The notes: generated by a model from the letters alone, not told the origin. Shown: positions 11,424 to 21,296, numbered from the stretch's first letter. The stretch is DNA of 64,000 bases from Verrucomicrobiota bacterium (GCA_017301975.1 JAFLEI010000003.1:62724-126723), one strand, 5' to 3'. Numbers and translations: made by a program.

Positions 11424-12566
11424 ATGCAAATCCTATTAGTCACTGAACCCGGAGTGGATGGCGTGTTCCGGCACGTTGAGGCACTGGCGTCGTTTTTGAT
11501 TGAGCGTGGTCATCGCGTTCATCTGGCGTATTCGGATGTGCGTGGCTCTGATCGGCTGACGCAGCTGGTGGCGAAGGTTTCCGCAGCGGGTGGCAAGACG
11601 GTGAATCTCGCGGTGAGCAATGCGCCCGGCCCGGGGGATGTGAGGGCGCTGCTGAATCTGCGCAGGCTGGTGGCGGAGGCGCGGCCGGATGTGATCCATG
11701 CGCACAGTTCCAAGGCGGGGGCGCTGGCGCGGGTGCTGGTGTGGATGGGGGTGAGGCAGCCGGTTTTCTACACACCGCATGCGTATTACGGGCTGTCTGG
11801 CAAGGGCGGGATGAAGTCGGTGGTGTTCAATGTGGTGGAGACGGTGCTCGGGCGTGTGGGCACGACGATCAACCTGTCTGAGGGAGAGCGGGCGTTTGCG
11901 CGGAACACTTTGAAGATTCCGCAGGTGCGGCTGCGGTTGATTGCGAACCCGGTGGACTGTAAGCGATTTCGGCCTGCGGATGCAGCGAGGCGGAAGGAGA
12001 TTCGTGCCACTCTCGGAGTGCCAGAAGATGCCATCCTGCTGGGATCGGTGGGGCGGCTGGCGTTTCAGAAAGATCCGCTGACGCTGTATTACTCCTTTGC
12101 CAAAGCCTGCCAACAAAGGCCCGAGCTGTGGCTGTATCATCTGGGGGATGGCGAGCTTTCAGCGGAGTGCGCGGCGCTGGCGGATCAACTGGGCATTCGT
12201 TCGCGGATTGTGCGCCAGACTTACTTGTCGGAGCCGTTGTCGTTTTATCAGGCGCTGGATGGGATGATCCTGACGTCACGCTACGAGGGGCTGTCCTTTG
12301 CCGTGCTGGAGGCGCTGGCCTGTGACCTGCCGGTGATTTTGAGCCAGGTGCCGGGGAACAACGATTTCACGGAGATGGGGCTGTCGCATTGCTGGTCGGC
12401 GGGCAGGGAGGACGTGGATGGATTTGCGGAAGTGATCGGGCAATGGGCGATGGATTGTGAGATGGGGAGGGTTTCGAATCACCGGGAGATTGCGGAGACG
12501 AGGTTCAGCCAGGAAGCGTGTTTCGGGGCGGTGGTGCGTGAGTATGAGGGGTTTCTGGCAAAGTAG
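11424..12566 (+). CDS. Family 4 glycosyltransferase
   Basis: A 380-residue GT-B glycosyltransferase (GT4) that transfers a sugar from a nucleotide donor, probably in surface-polysaccharide synthesis. The N-terminal Rossmann domain starts QILLVTEPGVDGVFRHVEAL; DVIHAHSSKAGALAR is the typical acceptor-side loop. The C-terminal donor domain carries GSVGRLAFQKDPL and the EX7E-like region SRYEGLSFAVLEALACDLPVI (E at SRYEG and E in LEALA). A GTG at 11403 gives seven more residues, but the ATG at 11424 starts directly at the first beta strand. No membrane segments. Confidence 0.85.
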   Translation: MQILLVTEPGVDGVFRHVEALASFLIERGHRVHLAYSDVRGSDRLTQLVAKVSAAGGKTVNLAVSNAPGPGDVRALLNLRRLVAEARPDVIHAHSSKAGALARVLVWMGVRQPVFYTPHAYYGLSGKGGMKSVVFNVVETVLGRVGTTINLSEGERAFARNTLKIPQVRLRLIANPVDCKRFRPADAARRKEIRATLGVPEDAILLGSVGRLAFQKDPLTLYYSFAKACQQRPELWLYHLGDGELSAECAALADQLGIRSRIVRQTYLSEPLSFYQALDGMILTSRYEGLSFAVLEALACDLPVILSQVPGNNDFTEMGLSHCWSAGREDVDGFAEVIGQWAMDCEMGRVSNHREIAETRFSQEACFGAVVREYEGFLAK

Positions 12567-12570
12567 TGCC

Positions 12571-12623
12571 GAGCTTTGGCTCGTTCTGGGTGGCGCGCAG
12601 GGCTCCAGAACGAGCTAAAGCTC
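12571..12623. repeat. Long inverted repeat between GT4 and SGNH genes
   Basis: The 19-base arms at 12571-12589 and 12605-12623 are complementary with one mismatch and enclose 15 bases. The start, GTGCCGAGCT followed by CTGGGTGG, also recurs after the stop codon at 7367-7395, so it is probably a dispersed repeat used as a terminator-like element. Confidence 0.6.
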
Positions 12624-12693
12624 GTAAGTACTTTGGCAAGCCTAGGCGCGAAGCTTGATCTCGTGGGCGCAGGGGCTTAGCTTTTCGGCTTTC

Positions 12694-13395
12694 ATGTCAA
12701 TGTTCCGACGTTTTCTTGGTCTGTTCTGCCTTGCGGCTACGTGGGGGCATGCGGCGGAGGTGCCGTGGGAAGCTGCGATGCGGGATGACACGGCGTATTG
12801 GGCCGGAGTGGTGAGGGAGCAGGCGGAGACGATGAAGCGGGCGCAGGCGAAACTCATTTTCATTGGGGATTCGCTCACGGAGAGCTGGGACAAGGAGATC
12901 TGGCAGAGGCGCATCGCACCTGCGCAGGCGCTGAACTTTGGCATCGGGGGCGAGGGGCCGCAGCATGTGCTGTGGCGCATTGAGCATGGCATACTGGACG
13001 GGCCCTCGCCTGAGACTGTGGTGCTCATGATTGGCATCAACAACTTCTGGCGGCATTTCAGCGCTGCGGATACCACACGTGGCATCGAAGCCATTGTGGA
13101 GCGCATTCACACGCGGCACCCGACGACGCGCATCGTGCTGCTCGGGTTGCTACCGGTGTATGAGGCGGCATCGCCGATTCGTCCGTGGATTGCCGAGATC
13201 AATGGGCGGCTCAAAAAGCTCGATGGGCAGAAGAAGGTGGAGTTTTTCGATTTCTCACCCGCATTTTTGGAAACGGACGGCAATCAGCGGCTGCAGCTTT
13301 ATCAGGAGGATCATCTGCATCTTTCCAAGGCGGGTTATGTCGTGCTGGCTCGTGAGCTTACGCCTGTGCTCAAACTGCCTGCCGCCCTGCCATGA
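12694..13395 (+). CDS. Exported SGNH/GDSL hydrolase
   Basis: A 233-residue secreted esterase/acylhydrolase. A signal peptide (about 1-20, ending in GHA) precedes the four SGNH blocks: IFIGDSLTESW with the nucleophile Ser, LNFGIGGEGPQ (Gly), MIGINNFWRH (Asn) and EDHLHLSKAG with the Asp-x-x-His pair. The frame opens at a TTG upstream (12655); the ATG at 12694 was chosen because the signal peptide begins there. Its TGA overlaps the ATG of the acyltransferase-3 gene, so the two are probably co-translated and may act on O-acyl groups of the same glycan. Confidence 0.88.
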   Translation: MSMFRRFLGLFCLAATWGHAAEVPWEAAMRDDTAYWAGVVREQAETMKRAQAKLIFIGDSLTESWDKEIWQRRIAPAQALNFGIGGEGPQHVLWRIEHGILDGPSPETVVLMIGINNFWRHFSAADTTRGIEAIVERIHTRHPTTRIVLLGLLPVYEAASPIRPWIAEINGRLKKLDGQKKVEFFDFSPAFLETDGNQRLQLYQEDHLHLSKAGYVVLARELTPVLKLPAALP

Positions 13396-14429
13396 AGTCG
13401 ATCAATCCCACGCTGCGAATTGCTGAACTGGATGCTTTGCGCGGCATCGCGGCCATGGCGGTCATCTTGTTTCATTTCACCAGTGGCATAGCGAAGAACT
13501 GGACGTTTCATCTGTATGACCCGCCCTTTGAGTTTCCGTATGGCGGCACGGGGGTGGATCTGTTTTTCATGATCAGCGGCTTCGTCATTTTCATGACATT
13601 GGATCGTGCGAGGTCGGCGATGCACTTCGCGGTGGGGCGATTTTCGCGGTTGTATCCGACGTTCTGGGCATGTGCGCTCATCACGCTGCTGGTCACTGCC
13701 AACTATGGTCTGTCGGGGATGGGAGTCTCGCCGCGTGATGCGCTTTGGAACATCACGATGCTGCCGCGCTTTGCGCGTGCGCAGATGATTGATGGTGCGT
13801 ACTGGTCGCTGGAATTCGAGATCTTGTTTTATGTGGCCATGCTCATGCTGCATCGGCTGGGGGCGTTCAAGAAGCTGACAGTGCCGGTGCTGCTGCTGTG
13901 GCTGGGTGCGGCGGCTGCGGCGCACGGTTTGCTCACTTATGGGCAGCCGGAGTCATTGGTTTACCGACTGACGGGGAAGATCAAGGCGGTGACCAGTCTC
14001 GACTACATTCATCTGTTTGGTGTGGGAATGATCTTGTATGACGCGCATCGTCGGCGGGCGTGGAGCTTGGGGCACACGCTGGTTCTTGTGGCGTGCGCGG
14101 CGGTGGCGTGGTGGAAGGCTGCGTTTCCGCTGCACTTTGTTTTTGTCGTTGGCTTTGGGCTGCTACTGCATCTGGCGACGACGGGATGGCTGCCTTTTCT
14201 CAATGCGAAACCGCTGGTGTTTCTGGGGGCGATTTCGTACCCGCTGTATCTCATTCATCAGAACATCGGGTTGGTGCTGCTGAATGCGCTGGGTGGTGTG
14301 GTGGACTCGGCGTGGTTGCGTCTGGGCGTGACGGTGGCTGCGATGGTGGCTCTGGCGTGGGTGATCTCGGTCTGTATCGAGAGGCCGTCGATGCGCTGGG
14401 TGCGGGAGAGGATGAAGAGGTTTACGTGA
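13392..14429 (+). CDS. Acyltransferase-3 family membrane protein
   Basis: A 345-residue integral membrane O-acyltransferase (about ten helices) of the acyltransferase-3/OafA family, which acylates cell-surface sugars. The signature RIAELDALRGIAAMAVILFHF at the N-terminus contains the expected Arg-Gly and a catalytic-type His in LFHF; GVDLFFMISGFVIF follows at about 55-68. The gene overlaps the SGNH hydrolase by four bases; an acylase/acyltransferase pair is a common arrangement. The target glycan is unknown but could be the product of the adjoining polysaccharide operon. Confidence 0.88.
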   Translation: MKSINPTLRIAELDALRGIAAMAVILFHFTSGIAKNWTFHLYDPPFEFPYGGTGVDLFFMISGFVIFMTLDRARSAMHFAVGRFSRLYPTFWACALITLLVTANYGLSGMGVSPRDALWNITMLPRFARAQMIDGAYWSLEFEILFYVAMLMLHRLGAFKKLTVPVLLLWLGAAAAAHGLLTYGQPESLVYRLTGKIKAVTSLDYIHLFGVGMILYDAHRRRAWSLGHTLVLVACAAVAWWKAAFPLHFVFVVGFGLLLHLATTGWLPFLNAKPLVFLGAISYPLYLIHQNIGLVLLNALGGVVDSAWLRLGVTVAAMVALAWVISVCIERPSMRWVRERMKRFT

Positions 14430-14548
14430 GGGGGACGCGAAGCTTCTCGAACTGACCATGGGCTTTCACCTGCGCGACACAGAGGCCAGTGTGTTGGCGA
14501 GATGATTTGTGATGTTACTTGCGCCGTATGCAGACGACCTGCTGCGGA

Positions 14549-16501
14549 CTAAAGTCCGCGCTCCTTTTGGGCCTGCTGCCAGGCCTGGAACATGAGGATG
14601 TCCCAGAGGTAGAAGTGCCAGTTGCGGGTGCCGCTGAGGTGTTCCTGCCACTTTTGGCGGATGGGGGCGGGGTGGAAGAAGCCTTCACGTTTGAGGCGGG
14701 ATTCGCTGAGGAGATCCTCGGCCCAATCGCGCAGGGGGCCGCGCAGCCAGATTTCCAGGGGGATGCCAAAGCCCTGTTTGGGGCGGTCGATCAGGGACTT
14801 GGGCACGTGGCGGTAGAGCGTTTCGCGCATGAGCCATTTGCCTTTGCCATCGCGCACTTTCATGGAATACGGGATGGTCCAGGCGAACTCGATGAGGTTG
14901 GTGTCGAGCAGCGGGATGCGGCCTTCGAGACTGACGCCCATGGCGGCGCGGTCCACCTTCGTGAGGATGTCGCCGGGAAGGTAGGTCTCCATGTCGAGAT
15001 ACATCATGCGGTGGGTGAAGTCGCTCACACGCGGCCACGCCTTGGGATTGGTGATGGCGGTGACGGGATCTTTGCCGTCGATGACGATGTCCGTGGGCTT
15101 TTTCCAGTAGGACATGAGTGTGAGATAAAGAGACTCCATGCCGGGAGCCGCGACGACTTCGGCAAGCTTGTGCAGCTTGTCGCCGACAGGAATGTGGCGT
15201 TTGCTCTTGGACAGGAGCTTGGAGCCGAGGCTGTTCATCACGCTTGCGGGCATGACGGTGAGCGCGGCTGCGGCTGCCTTCTTCATGGCGGGGGGCATCC
15301 AGGCGAACTTGCTGTGGAGGCTGCGGCCCATGGCGTAGCGTTCGTAGCCGCCGAAGAGTTCATCGCCTGCATCACCGCTGAGGGCCACGGTGACGTGCTG
15401 CTTCGCCATCTTGCAGACGAGGTGCGTGGGGATCTGCGAGTAGTCGGCAAAGGGTTCGTCGTAGAGTGCGGGCAACTGGGGGATGACATTCAGGGCGTCT
15501 TCGCCGGTGACGTACATTTCGGTGTGCTCCGTGCCGAGGTGCTTCGCCACGCTCTTGGCGATCTCCGCCTCGTTGTACTGCTTTTCGTGGAAACCGATCG
15601 TGAAGGTGCGCACGGGGCGGGCGCTCTGCTTCTGCATCATCGCCACGATGAGGGAGGAGTCGATGCCGCCGCTGAGGAATGCACCGAGCGGCACATCGGA
15701 GATCATGCGCATGCCGACGGCTTTTTTGAGCATGGACTCAAAGGTGTCGATGGCTTCGGCTTCGGTGCCCTTGAAGGGATGGTCGAGGCCGCGTTCCACG
15801 ACGTGCGGCAGGCTCCAGTAGTAGCCGGGTTGCGGGCGGTCGGAGGGAGCTTTGAAGCTCAGCATGGCGGCGGGTGGCAGCTTTTTGAAACCTTGATAGA
15901 TGCAGAGTGGATCTGGTATGTAATTGAAGCGCAGCAGTGAGGTGAGGGCTTCACGATCCACGGCGGCGTTGAAACCGGGGAAGCGCTGGATGGCTTTGAG
16001 TTCGGAGGCGAAGACGAAGGTTTCGCCGATCCAGCCGTAGTAGAGGGGCTTTTCGCCCATGCGATCGCGGGCGAGATGCAGCATGCGTTCCTGCTTGTCC
16101 CACACGGCAAAGGCAAACATGCCGTTGAAGCGTTGGGTGGCTGCGATGACACCCCACTGGCGGAAGGCGGCCAGCATGACTTCGGTGTCGGAGTGGCCGC
16201 GCCAGGTGTGGCCGAGGGGTTCGAGTTCGGTACGCAGATCCTGGAAGTTGTAGATTTCACCATTGAACACGATGACGAAACGGCCATCCGCGCTGTTCAT
16301 CGGCTGGTGGCCGAGTGGTGAGAGATCGAGAATGGAAAGTCGGCGATGGCCCAAGGCGATGCCGCTGGATGAATCGACCCAGGCGCCGGCGTCATCGGGG
16401 CCGCGCAGGATGATGGCGTCCGTCATCGCGGTGACGATGGAGGTCATCTCGTGCCCGGGGCACGCTGAGGGGGGATTGAAGAAGCCTGCGATGCCGCACA
16501 T
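14549..16501 (-). CDS. asnB: Asparagine synthase (glutamine-hydrolysing)
   Basis: A 650-residue class II glutamine amidotransferase plus ATP-pyrophosphatase. Catalytic Cys2 starts the mature enzyme (MCGIAGFF); glutaminase segments RGPDDAGAW and VFNGEIYNF follow. The synthetase domain carries the P-loop LSGGIDSSLIVA at about 265. It lies 3 bases behind the double glycosyltransferase and is the last gene of the polysaccharide operon; such AsnB homologues in capsule/exopolysaccharide loci may amidate sugars instead of making free asparagine. A small hairpin GCGGAC/GTCCGC spans the stop codon. Confidence 0.88.
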   Translation of the reverse strand: MCGIAGFFNPPSACPGHEMTSIVTAMTDAIILRGPDDAGAWVDSSSGIALGHRRLSILDLSPLGHQPMNSADGRFVIVFNGEIYNFQDLRTELEPLGHTWRGHSDTEVMLAAFRQWGVIAATQRFNGMFAFAVWDKQERMLHLARDRMGEKPLYYGWIGETFVFASELKAIQRFPGFNAAVDREALTSLLRFNYIPDPLCIYQGFKKLPPAAMLSFKAPSDRPQPGYYWSLPHVVERGLDHPFKGTEAEAIDTFESMLKKAVGMRMISDVPLGAFLSGGIDSSLIVAMMQKQSARPVRTFTIGFHEKQYNEAEIAKSVAKHLGTEHTEMYVTGEDALNVIPQLPALYDEPFADYSQIPTHLVCKMAKQHVTVALSGDAGDELFGGYERYAMGRSLHSKFAWMPPAMKKAAAAALTVMPASVMNSLGSKLLSKSKRHIPVGDKLHKLAEVVAAPGMESLYLTLMSYWKKPTDIVIDGKDPVTAITNPKAWPRVSDFTHRMMYLDMETYLPGDILTKVDRAAMGVSLEGRIPLLDTNLIEFAWTIPYSMKVRDGKGKWLMRETLYRHVPKSLIDRPKQGFGIPLEIWLRGPLRDWAEDLLSESRLKREGFFHPAPIRQKWQEHLSGTRNWHFYLWDILMFQAWQQAQKERGL

Positions 16502-16504
16502 GGG

Positions 16505-18643
16505 TCAGGAATGGGGAAGGGGAGTGGCGTGAGGATGCGGCACCGGGGCTACGGGAGCTGCGGCGGATTCGTGAGATGCGTGCAACAAGGCGGCGAATTT
16601 TTGCAGGACGCTTTCGATGGAGAACTGCTGCTCAATGCGGGTGCGGGCGGCGTGATCCTGCATGATACCAGAATCAAGCATTTCGATGCAGGCTTTCGCA
16701 AGTGCGGCGGGATCGCACGGCGGCACGAGGTGGCCGGAATCTCCCGTGACCCAGCGGGTGTCGCCGATGTCGGTGGCGACAACTGGGACGGCGCAGGCCA
16801 TGGCTTCGCCGACGACGTTGGGGAAGCCTTCGCCAAAGGCGGATGATGACACGGCGATATTGAGCGAGGCGGTGAGTTCGGGCAGATCGTGGCGCTCGCC
16901 GAGGAGCTGGATGCTTGGAGGTACATCGAGTGTTTCGGTGTCTGCACCGACGATGATGAACTGAGTGTCTGGCCGCTGCTGGCTGATGAGTTTCGCTGCG
17001 GCGATGAAGGTGGCGTAGTCCTTCATGGGAGCATTGCGGCCAAAGCGACCGATGCGTCCGGGGACGGGCTTGCCGGGCTGCCATTTGGCGAGATCAAAGC
17101 CGTTCGGAATGAGCTGCGTTTTGCTGGCGCGGAAGCCGATGGCCTCATGCTGACGCGCACCTGTCTGCGTGTTGTAGGTGATGCACTGCGGCAGCCAGGA
17201 CAGTTTGGCGAGAGCACGGATGACGAACGCGGAGCCGCGCTTTTCGTGCTTCAGATCGTAGAGGCTCTGGCGCACGTTCCAGATGATGGGGACGCGCTTG
17301 AAACGCATGCAGCGTGCGAGCACGGCGGCGAAGCAGCCATGGTACATCCAGCCCATGAGCACATCTGCGCGGGTCTGCCGGACCCGTTTGAACAAGCGCC
17401 AGAGGGAACTCAGCGTGGGCTTGCCAGCGGGCATGTCCAGGCTGTGAACCTCGATGCCAGCTTCGCGCAAAGCGGTGGCGTGTTTGCCGCCTGCGGTGAG
17501 GGAGATGACGACATGCTGAAACTGCGGCAGGCCGCGAATGAGCTGCACCAGCATCATCTCCGCGCCGCCGCTGCCGAGGCCGGTGGTGAGCCAGAGCACT
17601 TTCTTGGAAAGCAGGCGGCTGGTGCGTTCGATGAGCTTCGCGACGCTGAATTCATCCACGATGCGCTGGCGAGGGTTGTGCGGGTGGAAGGAGAGCATGC
17701 ACTGGGCAAGCGCGGCGTGATCTCCCACGGGGAAGACCTGCGTTTTGTCGCCGATGATCCAGGCGCTGTCTCCCACGTTGCTGGCGATGCAGGGCACGCC
17801 GCAGGCCATGGCTTCGCCAATGACGTTGGAGAAGCCTTCGCCAAAGGCGCTGGAGTTTACGAGGCAGTCGAACTTCGCATAGACGGCGGGCATGTTATTC
17901 TGCGCAGGCATCCAGGTCAGACGGTTGGTGAGTCCGAGGCGGGTGGCGAGGTTGCGCATCTGCTGCTCGTAGGCGGCATCCCCCGAGCCGACGATGAGGA
18001 ACCTGGCATGCGGATCGAGTGCGGCCGCATGGAGAAAGGTGGCGTGGTCCTTCATCGGATTCATGCGACCGACGAGTCCGAAGGTGAGCTCCTTGTTCGG
18101 AGTGCGCGGCTGCGGCTGGAAGCGTTCGGTGTCGATGCCGTTGGGTATGACGTGCATCTTTTGCAGCGGATAACCCCGGGCGGCGTAGTAGTCGCGCCCG
18201 GCCTGCGAATTGCAGATGATGACATCGGCGAAGCGGGCGAGGAGGCAGTTCAGGCGGAAGCTGAGCCTGCCTAGGAGGCCCCAGAGATGCGCGTCAGTCT
18301 GGGAGTCGCGCACGCCCCAGACGACGCGCGGGAAGCCGCAGAAGGGCTTCAAGAACAGCGCCATGAGATTGGATTCTGCGAGGTAACCATGGAGCACCTC
18401 GGGGCGGAGGCTGCGTGCTGCTTTGACGAGGCGGAGGAAAAAGCCCGCGAGATCCCAGCGGCTTTTTTTGCCAACGCAGATCGTCTTCACGCCACCGGAT
18501 TCGAGCTCAGCACGGAAGGGGCCCTCATAGAAATGCAGCACGCTGACCTCATGGCCTTCCTTGACGAGTCCGATGGCGAGCAGCACGAGCTGGCGCTGGG
18601 CGCCGCCGTGGCCGAGATCGCGGATGATGAAGGCGATCTTCAT
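16505..18643 (-). CDS. Two family-4 glycosyltransferases fused in one polypeptide
   Basis: A 712-residue protein with two complete GT-B modules and no stop or ATG between them. Module 1 (residues 1-345) begins KIAFIIRDLGHGGAQRQ and ends with a donor domain (FGLVGRMNPMKDHATF; SSAFGEGFSNVIGEAMACG). Module 2 (about 346-712) begins KKVLWLTTGLGSGGAE and has the matching donor segments GRFGRNAPMKDYATF and SSAFGEGFPNVVGEAMACA. The start is fixed by the ATG at 18643 overlapping the TGA of the ligase gene; the frame stays open far upstream but that part is antisense noise. It probably adds two successive sugars to a lipid-linked repeat unit. Confidence 0.85.
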   Translation of the reverse strand: MKIAFIIRDLGHGGAQRQLVLLAIGLVKEGHEVSVLHFYEGPFRAELESGGVKTICVGKKSRWDLAGFFLRLVKAARSLRPEVLHGYLAESNLMALFLKPFCGFPRVVWGVRDSQTDAHLWGLLGRLSFRLNCLLARFADVIICNSQAGRDYYAARGYPLQKMHVIPNGIDTERFQPQPRTPNKELTFGLVGRMNPMKDHATFLHAAALDPHARFLIVGSGDAAYEQQMRNLATRLGLTNRLTWMPAQNNMPAVYAKFDCLVNSSAFGEGFSNVIGEAMACGVPCIASNVGDSAWIIGDKTQVFPVGDHAALAQCMLSFHPHNPRQRIVDEFSVAKLIERTSRLLSKKVLWLTTGLGSGGAEMMLVQLIRGLPQFQHVVISLTAGGKHATALREAGIEVHSLDMPAGKPTLSSLWRLFKRVRQTRADVLMGWMYHGCFAAVLARCMRFKRVPIIWNVRQSLYDLKHEKRGSAFVIRALAKLSWLPQCITYNTQTGARQHEAIGFRASKTQLIPNGFDLAKWQPGKPVPGRIGRFGRNAPMKDYATFIAAAKLISQQRPDTQFIIVGADTETLDVPPSIQLLGERHDLPELTASLNIAVSSSAFGEGFPNVVGEAMACAVPVVATDIGDTRWVTGDSGHLVPPCDPAALAKACIEMLDSGIMQDHAARTRIEQQFSIESVLQKFAALLHASHESAAAPVAPVPHPHATPLPHS

Positions 18644-19920
18644 GGCTGTGGCAGCGGCGAATGGGGAGCCGACGGGGAGCTGGCAGGTGCTCTGAGCACG
18701 AGGCGGAAGCGGCCGGTGTAGACCAGATTGCAGCAGACGGCGGCGGCGAACCAGTAGTGCGGGGATTCCACCAGGATCTGGCTGCAGGGGATGAACAGCC
18801 ACAGAGGCACCAGGCAGTAAATGCCACGCATCTTGACCAAGAAACAGCGGAAGGTCATCAGCAGCAGGCTGCCGATGTAGAGCAGCACGCCGGGGATGCC
18901 GATGTCGATCCAGAGGGAGACGATTTGATTGTGCGGCTTCCACACGCTGGTGCCCGCACCGGTGCCATGACCCCAGAGCGGTCTTTTGCCAGCGGCCTCC
19001 CAGCCGTCCTGGAGATCCTTGCCGCGTTCGGGAGATTTGATGCGCTCGAAGTCGAGTTCGTAGATGGCCTTGAGACGGTCCGTCGTGTCCTTGTTGGTCA
19101 CAATGCCGACCTTGGAGGACGACTGGGCCAGAATGGCCACGCCGCCGATGGCGAGAGGAACGCTGATGACCACGATGAGCAGCATGCCCATGAAATGCTT
19201 GCGCAGGTTTCCAATGATGTAGCAGAGCATCAGGCAGGAGTACACGGCCATGCCGCTGCGGCTGAGCGTGAGGGCGATGGCTGGCGAGACAAAGCCGATA
19301 AGCGCGACGTTCCACCAGAAACGGGGATTTAGCGTGAGGATGACCGAGAGCATCAGGGTGATGATGATCGGCGGGTCATTGGGATCGTCGGGAAAACCAG
19401 CCATGCGGCCTGGGATGCGCGTGAAGGCGCGGAAGCCCATCCATTCGTAGTACACACATCCGGCGGAGAGCAGCGCCGTGCAGACGCCCGCCCACAGGGC
19501 CACGCGCCGCCACGGTTCTGTGGAAAGCAGCAGCACGGTGGTGAAGGTCACGAGGAAATTGGAGAGGAGGGACATCACCACGATGCTGTGATCCCCCAGA
19601 GCGGTGATGGTGAAGCGCTGCAGAAAGGCGGCATCCAGCACGCGGAGCAGCGGCACGATCAGCATGAAAAACGCGGGCGGGCAGATGCTGGGCTTGTTGA
19701 GCAGTGACATCGTCCCGGCGGCGGCGAGCGTGAGCAGGGTGTAGTCGCGCGGTTTGAAGGGGATGACGCCTGCCCCGTCTGCCCAGTAGAGGGCCTTGGT
19801 CATGGCAGGCACCAGCAGGGCGAGCGCGGCCAGGAGGAGGAACTTCACCAGTCGCTCGCGGCGTTTCGCGGCGATCTGCATGTATGCCGGCAGCATGGGG
19901 GCGGCGGGCGCGGCGTTCAT
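18640..19920 (-). CDS. O-antigen ligase / Wzy-type polymerase
   Basis: A 426-residue polytopic membrane protein (about ten to twelve helices) of the Wzy_C/WaaL superfamily, which polymerises or ligates lipid-linked oligosaccharide at the periplasmic face. The large periplasmic loop has the family pattern AAGKRPLWGHGTGAGTS followed by VWKPHNQIVSLWIDIG, with the His-Asn that is functionally important. It overlaps its neighbours on both sides by four bases (ATGA), so flippase, ligase and double glycosyltransferase are one operon. Polymerase versus ligase cannot be separated from sequence. Confidence 0.85.
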   Translation of the reverse strand: MNAAPAAPMLPAYMQIAAKRRERLVKFLLLAALALLVPAMTKALYWADGAGVIPFKPRDYTLLTLAAAGTMSLLNKPSICPPAFFMLIVPLLRVLDAAFLQRFTITALGDHSIVVMSLLSNFLVTFTTVLLLSTEPWRRVALWAGVCTALLSAGCVYYEWMGFRAFTRIPGRMAGFPDDPNDPPIIITLMLSVILTLNPRFWWNVALIGFVSPAIALTLSRSGMAVYSCLMLCYIIGNLRKHFMGMLLIVVISVPLAIGGVAILAQSSSKVGIVTNKDTTDRLKAIYELDFERIKSPERGKDLQDGWEAAGKRPLWGHGTGAGTSVWKPHNQIVSLWIDIGIPGVLLYIGSLLLMTFRCFLVKMRGIYCLVPLWLFIPCSQILVESPHYWFAAAVCCNLVYTGRFRLVLRAPASSPSAPHSPLPQP

Positions 19921-21296
19921 GCGGCCTCCTTTCGGCGGATCACCAGCAGGCAGGTGGCGCAGGTGGCGAAGGCGCAGATGCAGTGCACGATGGTGGTGGA
20001 AAGCGCGATTCCCGCAGCCCCGAGGTGGCGCATGAAGAGCCAGTTGAGCGAAGCATTGAGAAAGAGAGCGCTGAAGGCGATGGTGAGCATGTAGCGCGAG
20101 GCCTGCAGGGAGATGACGATGCGTGCGGCCACGGTGCCGAGAATGTAGAAGGGAATCTGGAAGGCCGCGTAGCGCAGCACTTCAGCCACGCGCTGGGTGT
20201 CCTGCGGCCCGAAGGCGCCGCGTTCAAACAGGATGCGGACGATCCATGGGGCCAGGAAGCACATGGCCAGTGTCATGGGCAGCGCGGCGCTGCCGATGAT
20301 CCCGGCGCTGGTGAAGAGCCGCTTGCGCAGGCCGTTCCAATCACGGCGGGCGACGAGTTCGGCGAAGTGGGGGAAGAGCACGTCCGAGGCGGGTCCGGCG
20401 GTGACGGCGAGCACGATGGCGCAGACTTTTTCCGAATAGCCCAGCACGGCGACGGAGCCGGCGGTGAGCCAGGCCGCCATGGTTTGATCCACCACCACCG
20501 CACTGCCAAAGGCGACGCCGCCGATGAGGAAGGGCGCGGCATTGCGCAGCACCACGCGCAGTCCGGGCTCCCGATGGCGCAGAGTACAGCGCCACCAGCT
20601 CAGCCTGCGTGGCAGGCGGCGGATGATGGCGACCAGCAGCACCGCGAGATGCGCCACTGCGCCCCAGACCGTACCATGCACCAGCGTCCAGGCATTGACC
20701 TGGCTTCCAGAGATCAGCAAGGCGATGACGATGCCGAGGGGGACGAGCATCGGTGCGGAGGCGGCCAGCAGAAAGGTTTTCCCGGCACGCAGCCATGCGC
20801 CCAGGTGCTGGGCCACGCCAAAGCAGAGCAGGAAGGGCAGCAAACCGCGCAGCAGGCTGACGGCGAGCACCTGCTTGGCAGGATCAAAGCCCTTCGTAGC
20901 CCATGCGACCACCCACGGAGCCGCCAGAGCCAGCAGGCCACCACAGATCAGCAGCGCAGCGAAATGCGATGCGACGCTCTGAATCGCAAGGCGGAAGGCG
21001 CGGCGCAGACCCCGGCGCTCGCGCAGCTCGGCGTAGGCGGGCACGAAGGATTCGGGGATGCCGCCCCCGAGCACCGAGCTGATGAAGGTGTAAAAGCCGA
21101 ACACGAGCATGAAGGCGTCCAGCTCGCTGGCAGTGCCGAGCTTGTTGGCCACGAGGGCGTCCTTGGCAAAGGCGACGATCTTGCCCACCATTGTGAGCAC
21201 CGCGACCAGCAGGAAGCCCGAGACCATGGCCGATCCGGCCCCGCGTGCGAAAAAAGCACGAAGGGGGGCTGGCAGGGCGAGGCGGATTTCAGGCAT
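19917..21296 (-). CDS. MurJ/MviN-family lipid-linked saccharide flippase
   Basis: A 459-residue membrane protein of the MOP superfamily with about 12-14 helices; the N-terminus (SGFLLVAVLTMVGKIVAFAKD, ANKLGTASELDAF) is MurJ/MviN-like. Position as first gene of a polysaccharide operon argues for a Wzx-like role, flipping an undecaprenyl-linked glycan, rather than the housekeeping lipid II flippase. The ATG at 21296 lies close to the end of the repeat-rich gap 21297-21719, which should contain the operon promoter. Confidence 0.82.
   Translation of the reverse strand: MPEIRLALPAPLRAFFARGAGSAMVSGFLLVAVLTMVGKIVAFAKDALVANKLGTASELDAFMLVFGFYTFISSVLGGGIPESFVPAYAELRERRGLRRAFRLAIQSVASHFAALLICGGLLALAAPWVVAWATKGFDPAKQVLAVSLLRGLLPFLLCFGVAQHLGAWLRAGKTFLLAASAPMLVPLGIVIALLISGSQVNAWTLVHGTVWGAVAHLAVLLVAIIRRLPRRLSWWRCTLRHREPGLRVVLRNAAPFLIGGVAFGSAVVVDQTMAAWLTAGSVAVLGYSEKVCAIVLAVTAGPASDVLFPHFAELVARRDWNGLRKRLFTSAGIIGSAALPMTLAMCFLAPWIVRILFERGAFGPQDTQRVAEVLRYAAFQIPFYILGTVAARIVISLQASRYMLTIAFSALFLNASLNWLFMRHLGAAGIALSTTIVHCICAFATCATCLLVIRRKEAA

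Noticed and set aside
14519..15940. 473-aa plus-strand ORF opposite asnB
   Set aside because: Shadow of asnB, low-complexity Gly/Ala/Val/His composition.
18644..19315. Upstream extension of the double glycosyltransferase to 936 residues
   Set aside because: The extra 224 residues are antisense-like noise overlapping the O-antigen ligase; the ATG at 18643 overlaps its stop.
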